Positions 33,162 through 42,326 are shown, counted from the stretch's first letter. The stretch: DNA of 64,000 nt from Winogradskyella sp. (GCA_028383925.1 JAOEWO010000004.1:62001-126000); one strand, 5' to 3'. Program-made: numbers and translations. The notes: generated by a model from the letters alone, not told the origin.

Positions 33162-33512
33162 ATGGCTTTTGACCAATTTAAAGAGACGATTGTAGAGGCA
33201 GATACTGATGCACGTTCTTATTTAAAATATAGCGAATCGTATCTAGAGTTAAAAGTATTTAAAATACTTATGAGGCTGGTAACCATTTTTTTCCAAACCG
33301 CATTGGTAGGATCAATGTTGTTACTAGCCTTATTTGTGATGTCTATCGCAGTATCTTATGCATTAGGGCAAGTATTGGGTAATACTTGGTACGGATTTGC
33401 AATTGTAAGTGCTTTTTTTATGCTTTTGGCATTACTCATGTATGCACTTCGGAAAAAAATAAACAAACCTATTATCTCGTTTTTTTCAATATATTATTTT
33501 GATAGATCATGA
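33162..33512 (+). CDS. holin-like (phage holin superfamily III type) membrane protein
   Basis: A 116-residue membrane protein with a charged N-terminal helix (residues 1-30) and two long hydrophobic helices (about 40-65 and 72-92). The pattern matches chromosomal proteins annotated as holin superfamily III or putative actinobacterial holin-X. In this setting, next to YtxH, it is more likely an envelope stress protein than a phage holin; no lysis genes are present. It overlaps the next gene by 4 bases (ATGA). Confidence 0.7.
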   Translation: MAFDQFKETIVEADTDARSYLKYSESYLELKVFKILMRLVTIFFQTALVGSMLLLALFVMSIAVSYALGQVLGNTWYGFAIVSAFFMLLALLMYALRKKINKPIISFFSIYYFDRS

Positions 33513-33721
33513 CACCAAAACACTACAGTTCTTTTGAAGAGATAGATAAACAGCTCAACATACTAAAGCTAAAAAAAGCCATAGAAAAAGAGCAGTTGGC
33601 TTATAATTACCATAAAGCAAAACATTTGCTTTACCCTAAAAACATTGGGTTAGAAATTGGTAATATTCTTCAAGAAAAGCTTATCAATCTACTTTTAAAT
33701 CGGTTTTCTTGGGTGTTTTAG
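33509..33721 (+). CDS. small protein of unknown function in the YtxH operon
   Basis: A 70-residue basic helical protein (SFEEIDKQLNILKLKKAIEKEQ...). Its start overlaps the stop of the holin-like gene by 4 bases, so translation is coupled. Small proteins of this look are found at the end of YtxH/holin-like operons in Flavobacteria (possibly the DUF6327 group), but I am not certain of the family. Confidence 0.65.
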   Translation: MTPKHYSSFEEIDKQLNILKLKKAIEKEQLAYNYHKAKHLLYPKNIGLEIGNILQEKLINLLLNRFSWVF

Positions 33722-33866
33722 CTATGGCCTATAGATTTTTAGTTCTTTATCTCAGGCGTATAACGTACACTAAAAATGTAACGTATTTCTCATAGTTAAA
33801 GATAGTCTTTTGTTGTGTGCAATTATTACCAAACTCTCATGCGAACAGTAAATTAATACCAACGAT

Positions 33867-34292
33867 ATGAAAATAATTCAGACAAAAGAAAGAGTTTTAA
33901 TTATCGCAGCTGGAATGTTATTACTTTCTATACTATTGATGATAATAATAATTCCTGGAGTTTACACTAAAACTTTACAAAACGAAAAAAATATAGGCGC
34001 TGTTATTGGAATATCTTTAGCAATTATTATGCGTCTACTATTAATTATTTGGTACACATTTAAATTAAAAAAAATTAGAAATAATACCGAAAAAAGAAAA
34101 ACAGGATACATAGTCATTGGGATTCTTATTATAATATTTGGATTAATGTATTTGGATGGTGCTTTTGCATTCCTAGATCATAGGAATATCCTTTATGTTT
34201 CCTACTTAATGTTTACAAGTGTTTTTTGCGACTTAACTGCCTCTATACTCACTTTCTTCGCAATCTTTTTGAAGTCGCGAAAAATAAATTAA
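33867..34292 (+). CDS. small integral membrane protein of unknown function
   Basis: A 141-residue protein with four predicted membrane helices (about residues 10-31, 44-63, 77-99 and 110-133) separated by short basic loops (KLKKIRNNTEKRK). No motif or family was recognised. It is preceded by 145 bp without a clear promoter box and followed by a repeat-containing spacer. Confidence 0.6.
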   Translation: MKIIQTKERVLIIAAGMLLLSILLMIIIIPGVYTKTLQNEKNIGAVIGISLAIIMRLLLIIWYTFKLKKIRNNTEKRKTGYIVIGILIIIFGLMYLDGAFAFLDHRNILYVSYLMFTSVFCDLTASILTFFAIFLKSRKIN

Positions 34293-34600
34293 AGTTATCG
34301 AGATAAAAAAGATAAACTGCACACAACACCCTGTATAATTAATTGCTAGGTCACTGCCGACTTACGAACATTGCTTCACCAGTTCGCTTCGCTCGTGTCC
34401 TGCAGAATATTCTACCTGCCTGCCGGCAGGCAGGTCTGTGATTTATTTACTAAATTAGTTGCCTAACCACGCAACTAACCATACACCGAACCATTACTTA
34501 CAATACTAAGGCGTTGCTAAGACCTCACAGGTTTCAAAAGTCTTTGAGGTCTTAATTATTAAGAAAATGATGAGTAGTTATTTCTCAAAATTAAGTGTTA
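34293..34600. other. spacer with two palindromic elements
   Basis: No gene is visible. It holds a perfect 22-bp palindrome at 34414-34435 and a hairpin AAGACCTCA ... TGAGGTCTT at 34519-34553 that could terminate the leftward AI-2E operon, whose last stop codon is at 34601. Confidence 0.6.
34414..34435. repeat. perfect 22-bp palindrome ACCTGCCTGC-CG-GCAGGCAGGT
   Basis: An imperfect copy lies at 8832-8853. The GC-rich sequence is unlike its AT-rich surroundings, which suggests a dispersed genomic repeat. Confidence 0.75.
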
Positions 34601-35620
34601 TTAAGTGTGAAGTGAATTACCATATTCCGTCTTATAAATTTTAACCAAAGCCATAAAAACACTAACTAATAAAGGGCCGAAAATCACACCTATAAATCCA
34701 AATAAAGGAATACCAATGATTACGCCAAAAAGTGTAATTAATGGATGTACATTATCGAGCTTTTTGAGAATGTATAACCTAAAAAGATTGTCTGTAGCGC
34801 CTACTATGACAGTACCATAAATTAAAATTCCCCAAGCTTGAAACGTATTGCCATAAGACAACGCTAATAAAAATACAGGTACAATACCTACCGATATACC
34901 AACAAAAGGAATTAAGGAACCAATGGTTGTTATGGCAAACCAAAAAAATGGGGCATCAATATCAAATATTAAAAACCCGATAAGGGCAACACACCCTTGT
35001 ACCAAGGCTACTAAAGGAATACCGATTGTATTAGATTTCACCATAGATTGTACTTCTGCAGCAATGTTGGCAATATTCGTTGAACTCATTGGAATATATT
35101 CGCTCAAAGATTGTCTTAATTTTTTACGATTAACTAGCATATAATAGAGTAAAAAATACATAATACCTATGGCAATAAATAGATTAAATGTGTTGCCTGC
35201 CATATTCTGTATACGCTCTGACAAAAAAGTGGTAACTGCTTTTGTATCTATTTGAGAATTAATATCAATACCTGTTTTGGTTTCCAGATTTTGTATGAGG
35301 TCTTTGAAAGCATTAATTACTTTTTCACTATTACGAACTGTATCTGAAATTTTATTACCTAACATTACCCCAAAACCTATAAGCGGCATTAGAATAACAA
35401 CAAAAGAACCTAGCATTAATGTTGCAGCCGCCAATGAGGGTCTCCAATGATACTGTGATACCATTTTTTTCATTATATTTTTCAGTAAAATATAAAATGT
35501 AATTGCACCTAAGACTCCTGTTAAATATGGAATTATTTCACAAAAAATCAAACTACCAGTGAGTATAATTAATAGTAGAACAAAAATCTGCCGAATTACT
35601 TTTGGTTCAATTTGCGCCAT
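34601..35620 (-). CDS. AI-2E family transporter
   Basis: A 339-residue polytopic membrane protein of the AI-2E (PerM/YdiK) family, with about eight helices and the family's conserved end region (GVIIGIPLFGFIGVIFGPLLVSVFMALV). Family members have been linked to autoinducer export or Na+/H+ exchange; the substrate here is not known. It starts 11 bp after the REC-CRP gene and is probably the third gene of the kinase operon. Confidence 0.85.
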   Translation of the reverse strand: MAQIEPKVIRQIFVLLLIILTGSLIFCEIIPYLTGVLGAITFYILLKNIMKKMVSQYHWRPSLAAATLMLGSFVVILMPLIGFGVMLGNKISDTVRNSEKVINAFKDLIQNLETKTGIDINSQIDTKAVTTFLSERIQNMAGNTFNLFIAIGIMYFLLYYMLVNRKKLRQSLSEYIPMSSTNIANIAAEVQSMVKSNTIGIPLVALVQGCVALIGFLIFDIDAPFFWFAITTIGSLIPFVGISVGIVPVFLLALSYGNTFQAWGILIYGTVIVGATDNLFRLYILKKLDNVHPLITLFGVIIGIPLFGFIGVIFGPLLVSVFMALVKIYKTEYGNSLHT

Positions 35621-35631
35621 AACATTTAAGT

Positions 35632-36702
35632 TTATCCAAACAATACAATATCTTCTAGGGCCTCTTTATCTTCTATGACTATTTTTCTGGCGTTACCAAT
35701 GGTTATTAGGCCTTCATCCTTAAATTCGGTGAGCATCCGAATGGCTGTTTCTGTAGCAGTACCAATAAGACCTGCAAAATCTTCTCGAGCAATACCTATA
35801 CCTTGGTCTTCGTTATTGAGTAAAATATGTTGCTTATCTATATCTAATAAGGCTTTTGCCACACGTTGTCTAACTGTTCCAAACGCTATATTAACCATGT
35901 GGTCTTGTACCTCTACCAAATTATTAGAGATTAGACTCACAAATTTATTGGCAACATCTTTGTTTGTATGCAAAAGAGTTGTAAGATCTGATTTCGGAAT
36001 TTCATAAAGTTCTGCATCCTCTATTATGGCAGCAGATTCTATATAGCTTGCATGATCTGATAACAGTGACAACTGACCAACAAAATGACCAGAACCATTC
36101 AAGCCGGTTACAAATTCTTTTCCTTTTTCGGTGGTTTTATAAGTCTTTACAGCACCACTTTGTATAAAATACAAACTATTGGCAATATTACCCTCTCTAT
36201 AGAGTACCGTTCTTTTATTAAATTTTTGCGCGACATAATTTTTAGATAATTGGTCTATATCCAAATAATTTGATGCTGCTTCAATAAATTGCGTCAGGCC
36301 CTCAATGTTTTTAGAGTATTCTTGTTTTAAAAAATCGTGTTTTTTCAAACGACTATTTATCGCATCTAACAATTCGTTTTCCGTAAAGGGTTTGGCTAAA
36401 TAATCATCGGCACCTAGATTCATACCTTTTCGCATATCGATTTTTTCTGTTTTGGCTGTGAGAAAAATAAATGGAATACTAGCTGTTATGGGATTTTTGT
36501 TTAAATCTTGTAAAACTCCATAACCATCTAGTTCTGGCATCATAATATCGCACACAATAATATCTGGAAGCAGTTGTTTTACTTTTTCAACACCTATCTT
36601 CCCGTTTTCGGCTGTAGCTGTTTCATAACCTGCTAGCTCTAGAATATCTGCTGTATTCTCACGAACATCTGGATTATCTTCTATAATTAGTACTTTTTTC
36701 AT
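35632..36702 (-). CDS. response regulator fused to a CRP/FNR-type transcription factor
   Basis: A 356-residue regulator. Residues 1-120 are a receiver domain with the phosphoacceptor Asp52 (CDIMMPELDG), FLTAKT and the Lys of YLAKPF. Residues about 160-270 form a cyclic-nucleotide-binding-like barrel (VLYREGNIANSLYFIQSG, GHFVGQLSLLS), and 285-356 a CRP-type winged helix. The recognition helix reads ATETAIRML, keeping the Glu and Arg that contact the TGA half-site in CRP and FNR. The FNR iron-sulfur cysteines are absent. It is transcribed behind the PAS/LOV kinase (42 bp gap), whose promoter carries the same box as the stress genes. It is the best candidate activator for the TGAY-N4-RTCA regulon; direct proof is lacking. 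Confidence 0.9.
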   Translation of the reverse strand: MKKVLIIEDNPDVRENTADILELAGYETATAENGKIGVEKVKQLLPDIIVCDIMMPELDGYGVLQDLNKNPITASIPFIFLTAKTEKIDMRKGMNLGADDYLAKPFTENELLDAINSRLKKHDFLKQEYSKNIEGLTQFIEAASNYLDIDQLSKNYVAQKFNKRTVLYREGNIANSLYFIQSGAVKTYKTTEKGKEFVTGLNGSGHFVGQLSLLSDHASYIESAAIIEDAELYEIPKSDLTTLLHTNKDVANKFVSLISNNLVEVQDHMVNIAFGTVRQRVAKALLDIDKQHILLNNEDQGIGIAREDFAGLIGTATETAIRMLTEFKDEGLITIGNARKIVIEDKEALEDIVLFG

Positions 36703-36744
36703 AATAAAATTATGTTATTATTTCCCAATTTATTGGAAACTTTA

Positions 36745-39700
36745 TCAGTTATTGTCTATTGGGATTTCAATCCAAAAGGTAGCACCATTATTGAGCTTAC
36801 TTTCAAAACCAATAGTCCCGCCCATGAGTTCGGTATAGTGCTTCGCTATGTTTAAGCCTAAACCAGTTCCTTCTATATTTACAGCATTTTTTGCTCTAAA
36901 AAAACGGTCGAATAATTGTTGCTGTTCATCTTCAGGGATACCAATACCTTGGTCTGTAATCTGTATCAACACCTTGTTATGGTTTTTTGTTAATTTGAAA
37001 TTTATAATGGTATTTTCTGGGGCATATTTTGAGGCATTGGTTAAAAGATTTATAATGATATGACGAAGCAACTTGGCATCCAGCTTTACAAATAATTGCT
37101 CTAGGCTAGTCTTAAAACTGATATGCTGGTCTTTTTTTAAACTTACTTTACTTTCATTAATCAAAATTTTGACAAAATGAATAAGTTCAAATTGGTCGTT
37201 TACTGCTTTCGTTTTACCTTCTTCTAATTTACTTAATGACAGAAAATCGTTTAAAATAGTGATAAGGTGATTTACATTATTTTCAATTTGAGCCACATAC
37301 TTTTCTCGCTTATGTTCCTTTCCATGTTCATTTTGCTTGCCTATTAAAATTGCAGAAGTCAGTATGGCACTCAATGGTGTTCTAAACTCATGGGATGCCA
37401 TAGACACGAAGCGCGATTTTAATTCATTCAGTTCTTGCTCTTTTTTTAAGGCATTTTGTATACTAAATTCATTTTCTTTTTGTTCTGTAATATCGTTGTA
37501 AACCATTAGAGCATACAATATTTCATTATTTTCATCAAACAAAGGTGCCGTGTTTACTGCGAAGTATCTGTTTTTATATTCAATTTCAAAAGAGAGATGT
37601 TGTCCAGAAAGTGTTTTAAAAATATCATCTTTTATTCTTATTTTTCGTGCTTCTTCAAAAACAGAAACATCATCTAGCATCATTCCTTCAAAAAGAAGTG
37701 GTCTTAATCCTAATGACTCCAGGGCTTCACCTTCAGCCAAAACTAATTTTAAATCTTTACTCATAACGGCAATAAAACCCTTTGGGAAATTTTTTGCTAT
37801 TTCAGCCGTAAGCGTTTTGCTTTTAATAGCTTCATCTTCTGCTTGTTTGGTGATACGTATTTGGTCTTGGAGATTAAGATTTGTAGCAACTAAGTTCTGT
37901 ACGGTCGCCATCACTTCTTGTGTGCGCTCTTCTACAATCTCTTCTAATTTCTGTGTGTATTTTTCTAGTGCAGTTTTGTTTTTCTTTAATTCTATTGTGG
38001 TGCTGTACTTTTGTATGGCCACACTTGCCAAATGCGTCATATCCAAAATTATTTCTTTTTCTGAAGGCAAAGGCTTTCTTGAGTGTTTACAATAAATAGC
38101 TAGTACACCCAAAGCTTGCTTGGCAGAAGATAGAATAGGAAATGACCAACAGGCTTTTATCTTATTTTTAAAAGCGGATTCTCTAATGTCCTTATAATCC
38201 TCCCAAAGTATATTGGTTTGAATATTAGATACAATAATTTCATTTTTAAAAAAAACAGCGGCACCACAAGATCCTGCTTTCGGCCCAATTGCAAGTCCTT
38301 CTAAAAGTTTAATAAAATCCTTTGGTACATTAGGTAAAACCAAATCATAAAGCGTTTTTTGTTCTTTATTAAGCACTAAAATTGAAGCGATACAATCTGT
38401 AAAATGAGTTTCTACAGTTTCTATAATGGTGTTGCCAATAGTTTTTAAGGGTTTATCTTGTGTTATGAGTTCTAGGATATTCCTAATTTGGTTTCTAAGA
38501 TGTTCTTCTTTTATCCGAGCAGACACATCATTTTGCACACCAATAAAATGCGTTAATTCATTCTTATGGTTGCGTATAGGTGTTATGGCTATTTCATTCC
38601 AAAATAAGGTCCCATCTTTTTTATAATTCCGCAGTGTGACTTTACAAGGGTCACCATTTGCAATGGCATTTTTCATAATGTTAATTTCGCTTTGATTGCA
38701 ATCATCACTTTGCAAAAAATTACAGTTTTTTCCATAGACCTCTTCTTTTTTATAGCCCGTTATTTTCTCAAATGCAGCATTACAATAAATAATAGGTGTT
38801 ATTGGTTGCTGTGCCTCTGAAATTATAATACCATTAACAGCAGAAGCTAATGCATTATCCTTAATTTTCAACAGGGCTTCTTGAGCTTTGGCTTTGCTAA
38901 TATCCCTAACAATAGAAAGGATACTATGATTGTTTAACGGCACAATTCTAGCTTCATATTGGGCTGTTTTACCTCTTGTTTCTATTTTGTATTCTATCAA
39001 TTGCATTTGCCTATTTACAATCGTTTTTTCTTGTGCCTTTTTTATTTTTTTGCATGTTTCTGGTGGTAAGATATCTATCATGTTTTTGCCAATAATAGTT
39101 TCTGGTAGTGTAATCTGTTTTTGTTTTAATGGTGCATAAAAATCAAGGTATTTGCCATTGTAATCTTGAATAAACATCATATCTGGAATGGCTTCCAATA
39201 AAGCTTTAATTTTAGTTTCACTGGCTTTTAAAGTTAACTCCGTATTTTTTTGTGAAGTTACATCTGATATAAAACCCTCTATAGCCTCTAAATTGCCATT
39301 ATTGTCAAAAACACCTTGTCCTAGCTCTTGCATATACCTAACCGTGCCCTTCTTATCCCTAATCCTGTAGTTTAGGGTAAAAGGCTTTTTGTCATTGACT
39401 CCTTTTTGAGTGTCATTCCAAACCTGTTCCTGGTCTTCTTTAAAGGTGATGTGCGAAAAATGCACAGTTCCGTCTAAAAATGATTCAGCATTGTAACCTG
39501 TAATTGGCTCGCAACCTTTGCTAATGTATTCCATCGTCCAATCTCTATCATTTTTGCAACGATATACAATACCTTGAAGGCTATCAATTAAGGTTTCAAA
39601 TTTTCGATTACTTTCTAAAAGAGCTTTATTGGTTTGTTTAATTTTTAGTAAATTCTCTTGATGATTACTTGCGTCCCTCAAAAAAATGATACCTACATTT

Positions 39701-40023
39701 TTATTATTAATCTCTATAGAATTCAGTCTGATTTCTAAACTAATTTGGGAATTGTCTTTTTTAATTCCCAGAACATAAAAGAGCCCATAAAACGTTTGAT
39801 TTTGAATATTTGTGAGATGACTTTTAATGTCTTTGCTATCTTTTTCTAAAAAAAGACCTTCTATATTTTTTCCTAATAAATCATCAGGATTATAGTCTAA
39901 TAGGTTTTTACAAGCCGGATTTGCCATTAAAATAGTACCCTCTTTATTCACAACAAAAATACCTTCTGCTGTAGATTGAAATATACTTTGAAAAAGGCCC
40001 TCGTTTTGTAGACTACCTATCAT
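36745..40023 (-). CDS. multi-PAS/LOV/GAF sensor histidine kinase
   Basis: A 1092-residue soluble kinase. In order it has PAS 1 (about 8-120), PAS 2 (145-262), PAS 3 (268-380), a LOV-like PAS (385-505), GAF (515-680), a coiled coil, PAS 5 (735-850), HisKA with His878 in MASHEFRTP, and HATPase (NLLTNASKYA, DQGIGIPEDE, GTGLGLNIAKHY). The LOV-like domain has the flavin-binding core GKNCNFLQ with photoactive Cys434, plus the expected NYKKDG, FWNE and IGVQND residues; only the Arg usually following the Cys is Asn. The GAF domain has an SCGAAVFF motif. No receiver domain is present; the REC-CRP protein encoded next is the obvious partner. A regulon box lies upstream, so the operon is probably self-activating. 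Confidence 0.9.
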   Translation of the reverse strand: MIGSLQNEGLFQSIFQSTAEGIFVVNKEGTILMANPACKNLLDYNPDDLLGKNIEGLFLEKDSKDIKSHLTNIQNQTFYGLFYVLGIKKDNSQISLEIRLNSIEINNKNVGIIFLRDASNHQENLLKIKQTNKALLESNRKFETLIDSLQGIVYRCKNDRDWTMEYISKGCEPITGYNAESFLDGTVHFSHITFKEDQEQVWNDTQKGVNDKKPFTLNYRIRDKKGTVRYMQELGQGVFDNNGNLEAIEGFISDVTSQKNTELTLKASETKIKALLEAIPDMMFIQDYNGKYLDFYAPLKQKQITLPETIIGKNMIDILPPETCKKIKKAQEKTIVNRQMQLIEYKIETRGKTAQYEARIVPLNNHSILSIVRDISKAKAQEALLKIKDNALASAVNGIIISEAQQPITPIIYCNAAFEKITGYKKEEVYGKNCNFLQSDDCNQSEINIMKNAIANGDPCKVTLRNYKKDGTLFWNEIAITPIRNHKNELTHFIGVQNDVSARIKEEHLRNQIRNILELITQDKPLKTIGNTIIETVETHFTDCIASILVLNKEQKTLYDLVLPNVPKDFIKLLEGLAIGPKAGSCGAAVFFKNEIIVSNIQTNILWEDYKDIRESAFKNKIKACWSFPILSSAKQALGVLAIYCKHSRKPLPSEKEIILDMTHLASVAIQKYSTTIELKKNKTALEKYTQKLEEIVEERTQEVMATVQNLVATNLNLQDQIRITKQAEDEAIKSKTLTAEIAKNFPKGFIAVMSKDLKLVLAEGEALESLGLRPLLFEGMMLDDVSVFEEARKIRIKDDIFKTLSGQHLSFEIEYKNRYFAVNTAPLFDENNEILYALMVYNDITEQKENEFSIQNALKKEQELNELKSRFVSMASHEFRTPLSAILTSAILIGKQNEHGKEHKREKYVAQIENNVNHLITILNDFLSLSKLEEGKTKAVNDQFELIHFVKILINESKVSLKKDQHISFKTSLEQLFVKLDAKLLRHIIINLLTNASKYAPENTIINFKLTKNHNKVLIQITDQGIGIPEDEQQQLFDRFFRAKNAVNIEGTGLGLNIAKHYTELMGGTIGFESKLNNGATFWIEIPIDNN

Positions 40024-40067
40024 ATAATTACTGTACTTAGTTGGTTATAAAATGCTTTTAATTCAAA

Positions 40068-40345
40068 CCTGGCTCTCGTCTTATTTTTGGCAACGGTTCT
40101 GGGAACTGCTCTTGTATAAATGCTATGAGTTGTTTATCTCAATACCCATCTAAAATCCCAAATGTCATTTATATTTTTTGTACTAAATATGGCACTAAGC
40201 TCTTCACTATCAGAATCTGTATTAGTGACTAAAAATTACGCTGTCTATTTGTTCCGTTAAACCAATTAAGGATGCATATAACAAAGCTTACTAAAGTATT
40301 AAGTCAAACACCCGTGACCTAATTGCGAAAAAAAAGTTTCCATTC
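40068..40345 (-). pseudogene. relic reading frame in the leader of the kinase gene
   Basis: Between the predicted promoter (box 40378-40389, -7 box at 40347-40354) and the kinase start, the minus strand reads as broken coding DNA: ALLYASLIGLTEQIDSVIFS, then VTNTDSDSEELSAIFSTKN, then AFIQEQFPEPLPKIRRE and a stop near 40068, in successive frames. I do not recognise the protein. It looks like a former first gene of the operon of about 90 residues that has decayed. It accounts for the unusually long spacer. Confidence 0.4.
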
Positions 40346-40346
40346 A

Positions 40347-40389
40347 TAAAGCTAATCACTTAGAAGACGATGTAAAATGATATAAATCA
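40347..40389 (-). promoter_or_regulatory. TGAY-N4-RTCA box and -7 element for the kinase/REC-CRP operon
   Basis: The box at 40378-40389 reads TGATTTATATCA on the minus strand. TAGCTTTA (40354-40347) follows after 23 bp. The first intact gene starts about 320 bp further on. Confidence 0.55.
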
Positions 40390-40396
40390 GTCTAAT

Positions 40397-40408
40397 TGAC
40401 TTAGATCA
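40397..40408. promoter_or_regulatory. extra TGAY-N4-RTCA box between the divergent operons
   Basis: TGACTTAGATCA lies 7 bp from the kinase-operon box. No -7 element sits at the usual distance on either strand, so it may be an auxiliary site. Confidence 0.4.
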
Positions 40409-40522
40409 GTTTCCATAAAGACCTAAAATAATTAGTGTTTAAAACAAAAAAAATCGTCTTTTTAGCTATACTTAGGTCTTTTATAAAAGATTAAACTTTA
40501 ATCAGTGCCCTTCTTAATCAAA

Positions 40523-40565
40523 TGACGAGGGTCATTTCAGAATCATATCCAAAGCCATAATTTTA
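40523..40565 (+). promoter_or_regulatory. TGAY-N4-RTCA box and -7 element for the patatin operon
   Basis: TGACGAGGGTCA is at 40523-40534 and TAATTTTA at 40558-40565, exactly 23 bp downstream. The operon start codon is 21 bp later. Confidence 0.7.
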
Positions 40566-40586
40566 GTCTTATAATTTAAAGACAAA

Positions 40587-41378
40587 ATGAATATAGGCTT
40601 AGTACTTTCTGGTGGTGGTATGCGATGTGCAGCACATATTGGTGCGATAAAAGCCTTAGAAGAGCATAACATTTACCCAACATATATAGCAGGCACAAGT
40701 GCTGGTGCTATTGTAGGTGGATTATACGCCCATGGCTATAATTGTGATGAGATGTTGCAATTTTTTAAAGCCATACAATTATTAGATTATAAAAAATATG
40801 CACTCAACCAACCTGGTTTTATCGATACTGAGAAGTACTATAATTTCTTCAAGAAAAAATTTCCCGATGATAATTTTAATGTTCTCAAAAAAAAACTATT
40901 CATTACCACCACCAATATTACCGATGGTGTACTTCAAATTTTTAGTGATGGTGAACTTATAAAACCCCTTTTAGCTTCTTCTGCTTTTCCCGGTTTGTTT
41001 TCGCCCGTTAAAATTAAAGATAAGTTGTATATAGATGGTGGTGTACTTAATAATTTCCCTGTGGAACTTATTAAAAAAGATTGCGACACTTTAATTGGTG
41101 TTTATTTAAACTTTTTTGAAACTGCCACAAACAACGAATTAAAACACTTTTATAATGTAATTGAACGTGCTATAAACATTAGAATATCCAAAAGTGATGA
41201 AAAGAAATTTGACGATTTCAATATCATAATTGCACCCAAAAACTTGGCACATTATGGCTTGTTCGATAAAAAAAATCTTGATATGATTTATAAAATAGGA
41301 TATGAAACCATGAATAAAGCATTATCAAATAACACTATATATACTAAAGAACAAAAGCGGTTAGCGTTACAACTATGA
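40587..41378 (+). CDS. patatin-like phospholipase
   Basis: A 263-residue cytoplasmic patatin-family acyl hydrolase. The oxyanion-hole motif GGGMRC, nucleophile Ser38 in GTSAG and catalytic Asp150 in DGG are all present, so it should be an active serine/aspartate lipase acting on membrane lipids. It is the first gene of a five-gene operon (patatin, HMA, YceI, hydrolase, phosphoribosyltransferase). Its stop overlaps the next start by 4 bases. Confidence 0.88.
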   Translation: MNIGLVLSGGGMRCAAHIGAIKALEEHNIYPTYIAGTSAGAIVGGLYAHGYNCDEMLQFFKAIQLLDYKKYALNQPGFIDTEKYYNFFKKKFPDDNFNVLKKKLFITTTNITDGVLQIFSDGELIKPLLASSAFPGLFSPVKIKDKLYIDGGVLNNFPVELIKKDCDTLIGVYLNFFETATNNELKHFYNVIERAINIRISKSDEKKFDDFNIIIAPKNLAHYGLFDKKNLDMIYKIGYETMNKALSNNTIYTKEQKRLALQL

Positions 41379-41599
41379 GAAAAACAGTACACATACAAAA
41401 TCTCATCTGTGACGCTTGTGCAAAAAAAATCACAAACAAACTTACAGAATTACAAAATATTAGCGACGTCGAAGTTAACTTAGAAGAGGAAACTGTAAGC
41501 TTTGACTTTTTTACAAAACATGATTTTGAACATGCAAAACACGTCCTTGAAATGATAGGTTACCCCATCCTTGGACACGATAATATTTTAAGCTATTAG
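41375..41599 (+). CDS. small HMA-domain metal-binding protein
   Basis: A 74-residue protein with the heavy-metal-associated fold and the metal-binding pair in CDAC near residue 13. It resembles CopZ-like copper chaperones, though the consensus MxCxxC is LICDAC here. It is translationally coupled to the patatin gene by a 4-base overlap. It could carry copper or another soft metal; no copper ATPase gene is adjacent. Confidence 0.75.
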   Translation: MRKTVHIQNLICDACAKKITNKLTELQNISDVEVNLEEETVSFDFFTKHDFEHAKHVLEMIGYPILGHDNILSY

Positions 41600-41674
41600 C
41601 ATAACCATAAAGAAAAAGAAACATGTTTTTAGACCAATAAAAATGGAAATACTACAAGAAATAATCTTACTAAA

Positions 41675-42322
41675 ATGAAACAACTTTTGAAATATCTGAT
41701 GTCCTTTCTTCTTCTTTGTGTAATGATGTCTTGCAACAATTCTGAGAAAAAACCATCGGACAAAACCTCTAGCCAAAACAAATATTCAGAATTACAGAAA
41801 TTCACCATTGATACCTCAGGATTATCCATTTTATGGACCGCTTATAAATTCACTAGCAAATTAGGTGTTTCCGGCACATTTGACACCTACACTTTAGACA
41901 CTAAAAACACCTATGGTACCGTAGAAGAAATTTTAAACAAAGCGAAACTATCCATAACCACAGCTTCTGTAAACTCTAACAATGCGATACGGGATTTTAA
42001 ATTAGACACTTACTTTTTTAAAGCGTTTAACACTTCAGAAATAATTGGCACTATTACAAAAGCGAAAGAAAATGAAGGCCTTATAGATTTAAAAATGAAC
42101 CGTCGCTCTAAAAAAATTCCTTTTACATATACAATTGAAATCGATTCCATACGGTTGTTCACGAATTTAAACCTCAACCATTGGAAAGGCGAAGACGCTC
42201 TTAAAACCCTTAACAAAGAATGTTATGAACTACATAAAGGTACAGATGGTGAGTCTAAACTTTGGCCAGATGTGGATGTGGTGATCAAAATACCTGTGTA
42301 CAAAAAACCACTAATTAACTAA
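41675..42322 (+). CDS. YceI-like domain lipoprotein
   Basis: A 215-residue predicted lipoprotein (lipobox VMMSC at about residues 16-20). The mature part has the YceI/polyisoprenoid-binding lipocalin-like pattern: a start with DTSGLSILWTAYKF, the central V.GTFD..., the S(I/V)NS.N..RD.KLD..FF block and strands of ITKA / LKMN. YceI-like proteins bind long isoprenoid or fatty ligands in the periplasm; a few are acid- or base-induced. It is part of the patatin operon, 75 bp after HMA. Confidence 0.78.
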   Translation: MKQLLKYLMSFLLLCVMMSCNNSEKKPSDKTSSQNKYSELQKFTIDTSGLSILWTAYKFTSKLGVSGTFDTYTLDTKNTYGTVEEILNKAKLSITTASVNSNNAIRDFKLDTYFFKAFNTSEIIGTITKAKENEGLIDLKMNRRSKKIPFTYTIEIDSIRLFTNLNLNHWKGEDALKTLNKECYELHKGTDGESKLWPDVDVVIKIPVYKKPLIN

Positions 42323-42326
42323 AACT

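Noticed and set aside
33162-33512. Prophage remnant because of the holin-like protein
   Set aside because: No other phage gene is near; the YtxH neighbour and the regulon box suggest an envelope stress operon.
37550-38095. 181-codon frame on the plus strand
   Set aside because: It is antisense to the kinase gene, Ser/Cys/Phe-rich as expected from a shadow frame.
40397-40408. Second activating box of the kinase or patatin promoter
   Set aside because: No -7-like box lies at 22-24 bp on either strand, so it is listed only as an extra site of unknown role.
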